NCBI GenBank assembly: GCA_029580855.1
Contig: JAKPQH010000137.1
Span: forward strand, 103,403-167,402
From: a bacterium
GTDB lineage: Bacteria > Methylomirabilota > Methylomirabilia > Methylomirabilales > 2-02-FULL-66-22
DNA: 64,000 nt
Reading direction: 5' to 3'
Shown: positions 46,879-55,856 of the stretch, in pieces
Layout: every line of letters starts with the position of its first letter
How positions within the stretch are numbered: the stretch's first letter is position 1
Notes under the pieces: model-generated
Told to the model about the DNA's origin: nothing
The model's input: the letters and a program-made list of their open reading frames with translations, nothing else
Database searches by the model: none
Translations under genes and position numbers: made by a program

Positions 46879-47868
46879 TCAATTGCTCCGCCCGGGCACC
46901 AGCTTCCGCCAATCGTTGCCGCTCCGCGTGTAGTAGCCCGGCCCCTCGGGGCCCGTATCGCGCCAGTCGGTACCCGGGCTCACCCAGTAATTCTCCCCGG
47001 TGGCGGGGTCGTGCGCGTACTCCATGCCGAGCTGCTGGTTGTAGGTCGACTCCGCTCGATCGTCGCTGCTTCCGCCCCGGCCGCCCCCGGCGACGTCGGG
47101 GGAGGGCTGGAGCTGCCGCGTGCACCGGATGGAGAGCGCGACAACAATCGCCTGCGCCCCCTGGCGTTCCCACAGGGGGCTAAGGGTCAGTGCTCGACGG
47201 GAAAGAAAGATGTACCCGCCCGGATCGCCCGGCATGGGCAGCGCGCGATACAGGACGACGCCCCTGTAATCCGGCAGCTCGAAGGGGAGCCCCGTGTAGC
47301 CGAAGGTGGCGTCTCGCAGAGGCTGGCCGTAGGATACCGGAACCCGCCCGCCCGACGAGAGTATGTTGTGCAGAAAGAGTTCCGGCGTGGCATTGACCTG
47401 GGGACGGACTCTGACCTCAAGTCCCGGAATACCGACAACCAGATAGCCTGCAGCCATGCTCTTGTCCGTGGTCATCATGTCGAGCGCGTCCCCTTCCCGC
47501 CGAGAACCGTAGATCACCCAATTCCCGGGGGCGATCGCCCGACACGTGCGGTACACGTCCATATGCAGGCGCACGGGCACCATCCCCCCGGTAAACCCGG
47601 CGCCGAACGGGGACGGGGCCGCGGGCGGCCGGCGCGGCGGCGGCGCGCCCGGAACCGTTGGGGTGGGTTGCGAGGCTGCCGGTCCGGGCGCAAAGCCGAC
47701 GGGGGCCGGCTCGTTTTGCGGAACACTCTGGCCGATAGTGGTGTCTGGTGTGCCCGGCGGTCTATCGCCGGCCGAGGCCATTCCAGTGACGAGAATGCAA
47801 AAGAGGAGGAATGGTATGAGGGCGAGTGCAACGCCGGGGCAGTTCCCTGTTCGGATGGGGAATCCCAT
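46879..47868 (-). CDS. Exported protein of unknown function
   Basis: A 329-residue protein with a signal peptide (ALALIPFLLFCILVTGMASA, cleavage near residue 37). A Pro-rich linker follows and then a beta-rich domain (VPVRLHMDVYRTCRAIAPGN, GIPGLEVRVRPQVN, FGYTGLPFELPDYRGVVLYR). The C-terminus is hydrophilic, with a Tyr/Trp-rich EYAHDPATGENYWVSPGTDW that recurs in predicted envelope proteins. I do not recognise a family. Start 47868 follows AAAGGGGAG. Confidence 0.7.
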   Translation of the reverse strand: MGFPIRTGNCPGVALALIPFLLFCILVTGMASAGDRPPGTPDTTIGQSVPQNEPAPVGFAPGPAASQPTPTVPGAPPPRRPPAAPSPFGAGFTGGMVPVRLHMDVYRTCRAIAPGNWVIYGSRREGDALDMMTTDKSMAAGYLVVGIPGLEVRVRPQVNATPELFLHNILSSGGRVPVSYGQPLRDATFGYTGLPFELPDYRGVVLYRALPMPGDPGGYIFLSRRALTLSPLWERQGAQAIVVALSIRCTRQLQPSPDVAGGGRGGSSDDRAESTYNQQLGMEYAHDPATGENYWVSPGTDWRDTGPEGPGYYTRSGNDWRKLVPGRSN

Positions 47869-48400
47869 GGCTACTCCCCTTTCCAAGGTTGACCGCCTGG
47901 AGCGGATTCTCGAGCGCGCGCAGAGATGGAAACCCCGCGTTGCTGCATGGGCGGGCGGGTCTACGGAGTCTCGCAGACCATCCGCGGGGCCGACGACGGT
48001 GGAGTGGGGCTGGCCGCGGAGCCGCATGACCACCCCTTCGCATACAGGTATCGCGGCGCCTGTCGGAACCGTGGCGGGCTACCCCAGCAACGATCGGATG
48101 GGGGATCATGCCGGTGGTGTCCACGGCGACGGATCCACGATACGTCATGCTCTTCCATCCGTCAATGACCACAGACCAGTTCTCCGCCTGTGGCCCGCGG
48201 CTTGACCGATGAGCGGGACCGGACGCCGCGGGCCTCGGATACATGTGTCCACCGTGGGTGCCCGGAGCGCGGCGTCCGCAGGGCGCGGGCCCCCGGGCGG
48301 GACCCGACCGGGAGGTTGCCCGGCGATGGACGGGTCCGGCGCAGGGGGTCGGGCCGGCCCCGTGGTCCGGACTATTGCGGTGAATTTCGGGGCGAGGGTA
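47869..48400. other. Gene-free stretch
   Basis: Several frames are open, but translations are arginine/proline-rich without any family motif. I see no repeat, hairpin or promoter worth naming. Confidence 0.35.
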
Positions 48401-48880
48401 CTATGGACCCGGCGCGGTGGTGGTGGCCTCGCCCTTCCGCGCCACCTCTGTCCAGTCGCAGATGGCTTTGCGGTCCGACGCCGTGAGCTTGGCTTGCGGG
48501 TGCACCACGGCATAGATCGGCATCGGCATCTTTCCGCGCTCGACTTGCTCGCAGATCTCTTTGAGCTTCCGATCCTGTCGTCGGGCCGCGTACCGGCCCC
48601 ACTCGGAGAAGTTCAGCTCGTGACGGCCCGCGTACACGTCGTACGCCACGAGCCACGACACCGGGGCGATCCGACTGTACCACGGCCACGTGGTTTGATG
48701 CGAATGGCAGTCCTGACACGCGCGAGTCAGAATGCCCGCCACCTCGGCCGGCACGGTCATGCGCGCGAACATCGTTTGCGTCGGATCCACGGACGGATTC
48801 GTCCCGGTCACCGGGATGAACTGCGCAACGACCAAGACCGCGATCCCCGCCAGCAGCACTCGCTTTCCCCATACTCGCAT
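48401..48880 (-). CDS. Membrane-anchored heme-binding domain protein
   Basis: A 159-residue protein. Residues 5-22 form a membrane anchor or signal (KRVLLAGIAVLVVAQFIPVT). A c-type heme site, CQDCH, lies in RACQDCHSHQTTWPWYSRIA near residue 55. The following NFSEWGRYAARRQDRKLKEI, GKMPMPIYAVVHPQAKL and KAICDWTE match the Haem_bd (cytochrome P460-neighbour) family of small periplasmic proteins. Methionine-rich MPMP may give an axial ligand. The start at 48880 is six bases past GGAGG. Confidence 0.85.
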   Translation of the reverse strand: MRVWGKRVLLAGIAVLVVAQFIPVTGTNPSVDPTQTMFARMTVPAEVAGILTRACQDCHSHQTTWPWYSRIAPVSWLVAYDVYAGRHELNFSEWGRYAARRQDRKLKEICEQVERGKMPMPIYAVVHPQAKLTASDRKAICDWTEVARKGEATTTAPGP

Positions 48881-49075
48881 CATTTCCTCCACATCGAAAC
48901 GGCCACGACCCCCGGGTACCTGGTACCGGCGAGGGGTGAACTGGACCAAAAGATTGAGTCGCCTTTCAACTTTATCGAGGAAGCGGCACCGGGGCATGGA
49001 ACCTGTCCGTGCCGGACGCGCCCGCGCACGGCCCGGTGCCCGGCGCGGACACCGCCCGATTCGACAAATCCGCGC

Positions 49076-49735
49076 TCACGCCCCCCCGCCTGCCTTGCGT
49101 CCAGCTCGGACGTGGCGCGGCATGCCGTCCCGACGGCTGACAAAGGGGTTGCCCTTCAACCAGAACCTCCAGGGTTTGCGCGCCCATTCTCCCGCGTACG
49201 CGATCCCGATCCGGGATCCGCGGGCGATGGAGGCCGCCGAGACCGGCCGGTCTCCTCGCTCGATCCACACGCGATCTCCCAGCAGATCCGCTCGGTCCAG
49301 GCTGCGATCGATCGCGAGCGCCGTGCAGAGCTTCCCCGGGCCGTTCGCGAGGGATACGTCCGGCCGCCCGGGCCGGCACGCCCGCATCAGCTCGACGCCT
49401 TCGACGGGCTGCAGGGCGCGGATCAGCACAGCGTGCGGGACCTCGGGTACGGCGGTCACGACGTTGAACTGATAGTACATCCCGTAGACGAAATACACAT
49501 AGGCGGTCCCGCCAATTCCGTACATGGTCTCGGTGCGGCGGGTCCGCCGCCCCCCGTACGCGTGCGAGGCCCGATCCTCGGGCCCCCGATAGGCTTCGGT
49601 CTCCACGATCATTCCAGACACCCGATCCCCGCCCTTCGTGGCAACCACCAGGATCCGACCCAACAGGTCGCGCGCGACGGTCAGGACATCCGCGCGCGTG
49701 TAAAACTCCCGCGGCAGCTTTTCGCGATGATCCAG
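49076..49735 (-). CDS. DNA-3-methyladenine glycosylase, MPG/AAG type
   Basis: This enzyme removes alkylated purines from DNA. Landmarks: GMIVETEAYRGPEDRASHAY, GTAYVYFVYGMYYQFNVVT with active-site residues, VLIRALQPVEG, ANGPGKLCTALAIDR, and WLKGNPFVSRRDGMPRH. The conserved N-terminal block LPREFYTRADVLTVARDLLG is in frame but lies upstream of the first usual start (TTG 49663). No ATG, GTG or TTG precedes the block. I set the start at CTG 49735 (219 residues) as a working choice; the gene may have lost its start codon. It lies 6.3 kb from the alkyl-repair sigma locus. Confidence 0.8.
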   Translation of the reverse strand: MDHREKLPREFYTRADVLTVARDLLGRILVVATKGGDRVSGMIVETEAYRGPEDRASHAYGGRRTRRTETMYGIGGTAYVYFVYGMYYQFNVVTAVPEVPHAVLIRALQPVEGVELMRACRPGRPDVSLANGPGKLCTALAIDRSLDRADLLGDRVWIERGDRPVSAASIARGSRIGIAYAGEWARKPWRFWLKGNPFVSRRDGMPRHVRAGRKAGGGA

Positions 49736-50501
49736 GCTGTGGTTATGGATGGCAGACCTCGCCAGACGAGCGCGACGATGGCGGCGGTAACCGAACAGCG
49801 ATCTATACCACGCTAAGCACTCACTGACGGAACTTTTGTGATGTGTTCATTGACCGCGTAAAACCCAGGTCCTCCGGGCCGACCCGAGACGCCGCACCCG
49901 CGGGCGAGCCCGGCACCGGTACGGAGGCCGCCGTTCTTTGGCGGCCGACCCGGTGTACGGGCGAGCCGGCATCGGGTACCCGCCCAAAGGGTGGGTGCAG
50001 GTGCCCGGCGTCGGGTACCCGACCGAAGGTTGGGTGTGGCGGTCCGGGGGACCGACGATCCGTCACCGCAATTGTGGACAGCAGTACCGAGCTAGGCAAG
50101 GCCAGGTGCCGCAATAGTCGACGCACGACGACGCGATTCGGCGCCCCGCGAGGCACGCCGCCGACCCCACGCGGCACGGTGCGCCACCGCAGATCCCGGC
50201 GTTCCCATGGAAGCCCTGTCCAGCGCCGGACATGGATCGGCTCCGATCCCAGGGTATGATCCGCACACGATCCGGGGCTTGACCCGGCGATAAGAGACGC
50301 GCTAAGCTTTCCAGCAGGCAGCAGGGGGGGACAGGCGGTCACGCCGCGACCGCCCGCGAGATCGCCGCTCTGCGTGGTTTTGGTTTATCCTTGGCGAGGC
50401 ATCGCGATTCCGGGTCTCTGTGGGAATGCCCGCTGCGCAACCGGGGCGTAGGGGTTTGCCGCACGACGCGCACCGTCCCGAGATGAACGAGGAGGTGCCC
50501 G
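49736..50501. other. Gene-free region with hairpin repeats
   Basis: This holds two copies of a hairpin unit at 49968-49997 and 50007-50036 and otherwise no recognisable gene. The rightward gene at 50502 must be served by a promoter here, but I see only a possible TATGAT near 50257 without a good -35. Confidence 0.4.
49968..50036. repeat. Tandem hairpin repeat, relative of the dispersed element
   Basis: Two 30-base units, 39 bases apart (GGCATCGGGTACCCGCCC... and GGCGTCGGGTACCCGACC..., each ending TGGGTG). They can form GTACCC-type hairpins like those in copy A. The inverted-repeat ends of the full element are absent. Confidence 0.5.
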
Positions 50502-51146
50502 ATGGGACTATTTGCATGGTTGGCCGGCCGCTGGACTCCGGAGTTTGAATATCGGGACCGCCTCGCGGATGAAGTCGAAGACATCGCCTATGAATCTACC
50601 CGGATTGGAACCCGGAGAGGATTTCTGATGGGCATCCTGGTCGGCGCCGTCTTCGCCGTGATCGGTTTCGGCGCCCTCAGGACCGGCGGGTTGGAGGTAC
50701 GCCGCCTCCCGGCTCCGGAACCGCGCGAGGTTCAGCAACAGGCCGCCGGTTCGCCGCTCTCCTCCGAAGAGATGACGCTTCTCCGGATGGAGAACGAGCA
50801 GCTCAAGGAGGAGTTGGCAAGGGTGAAAACGGCGGGTCCGCCCGCGCCCGAGCAAACGGCGGAGCCAAGTCCACCCCGGGTGAAGCCGGAGGTGCCGGCG
50901 CCGATAAAGGCAGAACCGGCGGTGGCGGCAAAGAGCACGGAGCCGCCCACCCGCGACAAGCCGATTGTCCAGCCAAGTCCACCCCGGGTGAAGCCGGAGG
51001 TGCCGGCGCGGAGGCCGGCGAAGACCGCCGCGAGAGAGCCGGTCGTCAAATCGGAAGCCAAGGCCAGCCTCCCGGCCGGCGGCGTTGCAGAGCCCATTCC
51101 GTCGAACTGCAGGAGGGAAGGCGATTGCGATCCGGTGAGCCCGTGA
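50502..51146 (+). CDS. Membrane protein with coiled coil and Pro/Lys tail
   Basis: A 214-residue protein. Residues 40-62 form one transmembrane helix (FLMGILVGAVFAVIGFGALR). Residues 86-110 form a short coiled coil (EEMTLLRMENEQLKEELARV). The rest is a Pro/Lys/Glu-rich tail containing a duplicated PSPPRVKPEVPA segment that is identical over 38 bases in DNA (50863-50900 and 50971-51008). Such proteins anchor or span the periplasm, but I recognise no family. Start follows GAGGAGG. Confidence 0.65.
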   Translation: MGLFAWLAGRWTPEFEYRDRLADEVEDIAYESTRIGTRRGFLMGILVGAVFAVIGFGALRTGGLEVRRLPAPEPREVQQQAAGSPLSSEEMTLLRMENEQLKEELARVKTAGPPAPEQTAEPSPPRVKPEVPAPIKAEPAVAAKSTEPPTRDKPIVQPSPPRVKPEVPARRPAKTAAREPVVKSEAKASLPAGGVAEPIPSNCRREGDCDPVSP

Positions 51147-51399
51147 CATCGCCACGACGTCTTCACCGCGCTACAGCCGGGGCCGGTTGCGCGATCGGAG
51201 CCCGTGCGGTTTTCCCATCGCCACCGCTTCCCCTGTCATCGGTCGCATGACGCCCTGACGGTCCGCAATTGTCGCTCCGGGATTCGTGCTCTTTCCCCCG
51301 GTGCCAGCGCGTCCTCTTGTCCTCTCCGTGTCCGTAATCCCTGCCGGGTCTGTCGCCGGCCCACCCGGGCGGGCCACCCCTCTTGAGAACCGCCGATCG

Positions 51400-52443
51400 T
51401 CACGACTTCGGCTCGAGAAGCACGATCTCGCAGCGTGACCCGAGGCGCATCGGCGGACCCCAGACGCCGGTGCCGGTCGAGACGTTCAGGACCGTGCCCG
51501 CGTGCTCGTGCAGACCCTTGAGATACGGATAGAACCAGCCCACGACGTAATTGAAGGGCCAGATCTGCCCGTTGTGCACATGTCCGGAGAGCATGAGATT
51601 GATGCCGTGGCGGGCGGCGACCTCAAGCCCGCGGGGCTGGTGGGTCATCAGGACCGTGAACACCGGCGATGGGGGCGTCCGCCCCAGCACGCGCTCCAGC
51701 AGCTCGGTCCCGTAACTGTTGTCGACCCCGACGATCCGAATGCCCTTGAACTCCATCGTTTCGTTGCGCAGCCAGCGGATCTTCGTCGGGCCAAGCAACT
51801 GGCGGACGTTGTCGTAACCGGTATACGCCTCATGATTTCCCGAGGTGAACACGACCGGCGCAACGAACGCCCCCAGCTGCGCGGCGAGTTCACGGGTGGT
51901 CCCGTTCGCGTTGTCGAAGACGTCGCCGGTGATCAGGACGATGTCCGGATTCAGGGCGTTGGTCTTGGCGACGATGTCGGCGAGCGTGGATGCGCCGATC
52001 GAGCCGATGTGGATGTCCGACAGCTGCGCGATGGTGAGCGGGAGGCCGCGGATCTGCTCGCGACGGACGGCGATCGAGCGCGCGTTGACCACGGCGTACA
52101 CCGCGAGAACCAAGGCAATCGCGCAGACACCCGCCGCCCACACCTGCCGGGGGATAGGCACCGCCAGGGCCAGGATCTGCTGGACCAACAAGAGCCACAG
52201 CAGCAGGAAACATACCCCCAGCCACGTCATCGCCAGCGTGAAGAACAACCCGGACAGGCGGTTGCCGAACGTGGATTCCAGGCCAAGCGCGGCGAAGAAC
52301 GACAGCGTCAACGGAAGGATCGCCAGGGAGAACCCCGCCCTCCGTTTCAACCCGAACAAACCGCACAGCCGCCCCAGGACATACCAGTTCATCCCGAGAT
52401 AGACGCCGCACACGACCAGGACAAAGAGCGCGCGCTCGAGCAT
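51400..52443 (-). CDS. Membrane-anchored metallophosphoesterase
   Basis: A 347-residue protein. The first 140 residues hold four to five membrane helices. The rest is a calcineurin-like phosphoesterase with all metal motifs: AQLSDIHIGS near residue 140, LITGDVFDN, TSGNHEAY, and LMLSGHVHNGQIWPFNY. Members of this layout (YkuE/YaeI-like) act on lipid or nucleotide phosphoesters at the membrane. It is divergent from the AEC transporter gene. Confidence 0.88.
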   Translation of the reverse strand: MLERALFVLVVCGVYLGMNWYVLGRLCGLFGLKRRAGFSLAILPLTLSFFAALGLESTFGNRLSGLFFTLAMTWLGVCFLLLWLLLVQQILALAVPIPRQVWAAGVCAIALVLAVYAVVNARSIAVRREQIRGLPLTIAQLSDIHIGSIGASTLADIVAKTNALNPDIVLITGDVFDNANGTTRELAAQLGAFVAPVVFTSGNHEAYTGYDNVRQLLGPTKIRWLRNETMEFKGIRIVGVDNSYGTELLERVLGRTPPSPVFTVLMTHQPRGLEVAARHGINLMLSGHVHNGQIWPFNYVVGWFYPYLKGLHEHAGTVLNVSTGTGVWGPPMRLGSRCEIVLLEPKS

Positions 52444-52494
52444 GAGTGTCGACGTTGGCTATCGCGAACAGTTGATGGGCATGTGCGTTTACGC

Positions 52495-52521
52495 TTGACA
52501 CCGGCGCGGAGCGGTTATAAC
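52495..52521 (+). promoter_or_regulatory. Promoter of AEC transporter gene
   Basis: TTGACA (52495-52500) and TATAAC (52516-52521), with a tight 15-base spacer, 80-110 bases before the gene. Confidence 0.5.
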
Positions 52522-52600
52522 GGTTGCATCTCGTGAATACGCGTTTCGTTCACCATCGCCAACCGGCCATGATCTCTACACCCCGGCCACAGCGCAGGAC

Positions 52601-53575
52601 ATGGCGGGTGGCGGCACCCGACGCCGACGCATGCTCGCCATCCTGAACGTCACCGCACCCTTTTTCGCGCTCGTCCTCTGCGGCTTTCTCGCCGCGCGGT
52701 ACCGCGCGCTGCCGGAGGACGCGGTGCCGGCGCTAAACGCGTTCGTGCTCTACTTCGCGCTGCCGTGCATGCTGTTTCGCTTCGCGGCGAGCGCCCCGTT
52801 CCGCGACATCCTCAACGTTCCGGTGTTCCTGGCCTACTCGGTGGCGGGCTTGGCGGTCCTCGGCCTCGCCGCAGCCGCGGCCCGCTACGCGGCGGGCGAA
52901 CCCGTGCGCGAGGCGGCGTTTGCGGCGCTGGCGGCGGCATGGTCGAACTGGGGCTACATGGGCATCCCGCTGATCCCGGCGCTCCTGGGCGAAGCCGCGC
53001 TGGCCGCCCTCATTGCGGCGGGCATGGCCGACCTCCTCGTGGTGGTCTCGGCCGCCTTGGCGTTCGCCTCGCTGGATGGTCGGCCCGGCGGGGCCCGCGC
53101 AACGCTCGCCGGCGCCGGCATTCACATTGCCAAGAATCCGCTCATCTGGGCCGTGATCGTGGGTGGGGCGTTCTCGGCCCTCGAAGCGGGCCTGCCCGCC
53201 GCCATGGACCAGTTCGTCCGGCTGCTCGGCCAGGCCGCGGGACCGGTGGCGCTCTTCACCATCGGGGTGTCGCTCTATCGGCCGGGCACCCGCACCAAGC
53301 GTGCCGACGTCCTAGCCATCGCCGCCGCCAAGCTGTTGCTCCACCCCGGGATCGCAGCCCTGGCGGCGGTCTATGCGTTCCATCTCCCGCGGCTCGAGGT
53401 GCAGACGTTGGTCCTGGCCGCGGCATTGCCCGTGGGCGGTTCGGTGTTTCTCTTCGCGGAGCGCCACGGCGCCAATGCCGAGCGGATCGCCGCAGTCATC
53501 CTCGTTTCGACCGCACTCGCCTTTGTGACATTCTCCGCTCTGTGCTGGGCCCTTGGCTTCCAGATGCCGCGCTGA
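52601..53575 (+). CDS. AEC-family (auxin efflux carrier) transporter
   Basis: A 324-residue, ten-helix permease. The N-terminal helices (LAILNVTAPFFALVLCGFLA, NAFVLYFALPCMLFRFAA) and the PVGGSVFLFAERHGANAERI block near residue 285 are typical of AEC carriers. Members move malate, malonate or other small acids. The ATG at 52601 has an AGGA only one base away; the ATG at 52631 gives the usual MLAILN start but has no clear Shine-Dalgarno, so the start is uncertain. Confidence 0.85.
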   Translation: MAGGGTRRRRMLAILNVTAPFFALVLCGFLAARYRALPEDAVPALNAFVLYFALPCMLFRFAASAPFRDILNVPVFLAYSVAGLAVLGLAAAAARYAAGEPVREAAFAALAAAWSNWGYMGIPLIPALLGEAALAALIAAGMADLLVVVSAALAFASLDGRPGGARATLAGAGIHIAKNPLIWAVIVGGAFSALEAGLPAAMDQFVRLLGQAAGPVALFTIGVSLYRPGTRTKRADVLAIAAAKLLLHPGIAALAAVYAFHLPRLEVQTLVLAAALPVGGSVFLFAERHGANAERIAAVILVSTALAFVTFSALCWALGFQMPR

Positions 53576-53672
53576 CCCCGTGGCACGCACACCCGGAGCC
53601 GCGGACCGGTCAGACTCCGGGTCCGATGGTTTCGGCAGCCACACGGTCACGGGGCGACCGACCCCCGGTCGG

Positions 53673-53882
53673 TCACTGTTTCTTGGGGGGCTCTGTGGCC
53701 GCCGGTCCCGCACCGGAAGGCTGGGGCGCCGTCCTCGATCGCAGCGCTGCGTTTTCGGCGGTCAACTGCTGGATCTGTTTCTCCAGCCCCGCAATCTTGC
53801 CGGGATTCGCGCCGAGGCCGAATCCTATGATGACGCCGACCACCAGCGCCACGACCATCGCGATCCAGTATCCGGCCTTCAT
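53673..53882 (-). CDS. Small membrane protein with coiled coil
   Basis: A 69-residue protein: one transmembrane helix at residues 5-25 (YWIAMVVALVVGVIIGFGLG), a short heptad stretch (GLEKQIQQLTAENAALRSR) and a Pro-rich tail. It looks like a mini version of the 50502 gene product (same order of membrane helix, coiled coil, Pro tail). Start follows GGAGGAG. Function unknown. Confidence 0.65.
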   Translation of the reverse strand: MKAGYWIAMVVALVVGVIIGFGLGANPGKIAGLEKQIQQLTAENAALRSRTAPQPSGAGPAATEPPKKQ

Positions 53883-53947
53883 GCTCACTCCTCCAGACAG
53901 CGACGGTTGATGTGCCGAAGAGTCCGGATGGCGTCTCCGCCCTGGCG

Positions 53948-54279
53948 TCATGCCCGGCCTGCGACTCGGATGGGCCGGTGCGTCGCGTCGCAGTACCGTG
54001 CCGTCTTCGTTGGCTTGCAACCGCACGCGTGCGCCGTCTTCCGCCCAGCCAGGGAGAACTTGACCGGCGGCACGCCGGTGCCAGATGGGAGCCGTCGCAC
54101 ATGGGCTGCGTCGTCAACCTGCCGCAGGCGCACCGGTGGTGCTCGCCCCCAATCAACTCGACCCCAAAGGGGCCGTCTGCGCAACCAGTGGCTTTCCATG
54201 CCCCTGCGGCTTCTGCGATGTCGGCGATGGTCGTGGATACCGTCGTCTCGCGTCCGCCGCCCTCACGCGGCTCTGACAT
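53948..54279 (-). pseudogene. CDGSH iron-sulfur protein with a frameshift
   Basis: The frame from ATG 54279 ends a first CDGSH motif, CACGRLTTQPMCDGSH (residues 50-65). Immediately after it, at about 54081-54084, the conserved continuation moves to another frame: GTGVPPVKFSLAGRKTAH and a second motif, ACGCKPTKTARYCDATH, ending at 53948. Removing the shift (one base missing) restores an ordinary two-motif CDGSH protein of about 110 residues. These bind redox-active [2Fe-2S] clusters. It is either a young pseudogene or a base error. Confidence 0.75.
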
Positions 54280-54420
54280 CGCGTCCCCGGCCAAGGTCGC
54301 CCGGGCCTCGTCCCGAGGCGGGCCGAGCGGTCCTCCCTGGCAATACCCCCATATCCGCCCGGCGGCCGGCGACATGCCGCCGAGTCCGGCAGCGCCGCTG
54401 AAGCGCGGCGGCGGGGACCG

Positions 54421-54831
54421 TCACGGCCGCAGAACACGGTCCACCGACGCCTCGCCCGCGCCGAGCAGGAGCAACGCGAGGTTGGCCGCGAAGAGGGTCA
54501 AGGCGAACTCGAAACCCGCCGGCAGAAAGAAACCGGCTTTCAAATGGACCGCCGGGATGGCGACCAGCATGTCGATCGCCAAAAGCGCGGCGGCCCAGCG
54601 CGTGAACGAGCCCAGGATGAGGGCCAGCCCGCCGAGGAATTCCACCAGCGTGACGATGATCGCCGCCAGCATGGGGGCTGGGATTCCGATCTTGCCCATG
54701 AACCCCGCGACATTCCCAAACCCCAACACAAAAAGCTTTTGGCCTCCATGGGCGACAAACACGATCCCGACCGCGACCCGCAGAATGGTGACACCCCACC
54801 CCTGCCAACGCTTGAACGCGTCCCCGCTCAT
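54421..54831 (-). CDS. DoxX-family membrane protein
   Basis: A 136-residue four-helix membrane protein of the DoxX/DoxD family: GVTILRVAVGIVFVAHGGQK, FGNVAGFMGKIGIPAPML, EFLGGLALILGSFTRWAA and the terminal FALTLFAANLALLLLGAGE. Family members work in membrane redox homeostasis. The start ATG at 54831 follows GAGGGGGAG. The open frame extends far upstream, but that part is not conserved. Confidence 0.88.
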   Translation of the reverse strand: MSGDAFKRWQGWGVTILRVAVGIVFVAHGGQKLFVLGFGNVAGFMGKIGIPAPMLAAIIVTLVEFLGGLALILGSFTRWAAALLAIDMLVAIPAVHLKAGFFLPAGFEFALTLFAANLALLLLGAGEASVDRVLRP

Positions 54832-55227
54832 CGCTCCCCCTCTCCGTTCCACCCGTCCTACCGGCACCCGGTCGCACGAGGAAACGGATTCCGATGCACA
54901 GCCCGCGCGCCAACCCGCGCTATTTCGCGCCTGTCCCAGGAGTTCAACCGGTATCCGGAGCCGGGTGGTCTTGAGGCGGCGCACCTGCCGCTGGACCGAG
55001 ACCGCCGCGCAGCGGCCTCGCTGTCGGCGCCGTGTCGGGCCGGCCAAGACAGGCGACGGCGCTGCGGCCGAGAAAATCGACCGGACCGTAGCATGCGGCA
55101 GGGGGACCGTCAACGCCGAAGCAAGCGGAGACCGGTTCACCGCCGGCCCGGACACGGCTGGATGCCGACGGTACCCGGTGCCGCGCCTCGGGGGCCAGGA
55201 CGACCTGACCGCATGCAGGGAGGTATC
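54832..55227. other. Gene-free stretch upstream of AKR pseudogene
   Basis: No conserved gene, repeat or RNA is visible. Open frames here have no family motif. Confidence 0.4.
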
Positions 55228-55850
55228 GTGCCGTACCGTCCGTTTGGTGGGACCGGCGTCATGGGGTCCGCCTACGGCTGTGACGCCACGCGGCTGCCAC
55301 TGCAAACCGCCAAGCCTGCCGATATCGACGTCACCCAGGCCGTGCGCCTGATCCGCACCGCGGCGGATGCGGGAGGGGCAACACTCTCGACACCGCGCAT
55401 CCATACCCCGGCGGTCGCAGCGAGATCGTGGTCGGCATCGCCGTGCGGGACGGCGACCGAGGGCGGGTGAAGCTGGCAACCAACCTCCCGTCTCGGCTGG
55501 TGAAGACTGCCGGCGATTTTGACACACTCGTACGGGAACGGCTCGCCCGCCTCGAGACCGATCGGATCGATTACTGCCTGCCGCACGATCTCGACGCTTC
55601 CCCTGGATCCCGCCTTCGGGACCTCGGAATTCTGGAGCGAGCCGGGCGCGCCGTCCATGGCGGCCGGATCGGTGATCGGTGCCCTCGGTTTTTCTTTCCC
55701 CGGCCAACTCCCGCTTCACCGGGCCATCGTGGGCTTGGGCCCGGGACCACGTGTCAGATCCAATGCAACTTCAGGGACGGGTGCTGCCACGCCGGCCGAG
55801 AAGGCCTGGCCTACGCCGCGTCGCGCGGTCTGACTGTGGCGGCGAGGCGT
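55228..55850 (+). pseudogene. Aldo/keto reductase pseudogene
   Basis: A GTG at 55228, five bases past GGGAGG, begins PYRPFGGTGVMGSAYG. The sequence then continues as an aldo/keto reductase only by changing frame. Pieces are AVRLIRTAADAGG, then GRSEIVVGIAVRDGDRGRVK and KLATNLPSRLVKTAGDFDTL with RLETDRIDYCLPHDLD, then IGALGFSFPG, then EGLAYAASRGLTVAA. At least three frame changes are needed over 620 bases, and the C-terminal third is lost. The family reduces carbonyls with NADPH. Confidence 0.75.
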
Positions 55851-55856
55851 CCCGGT

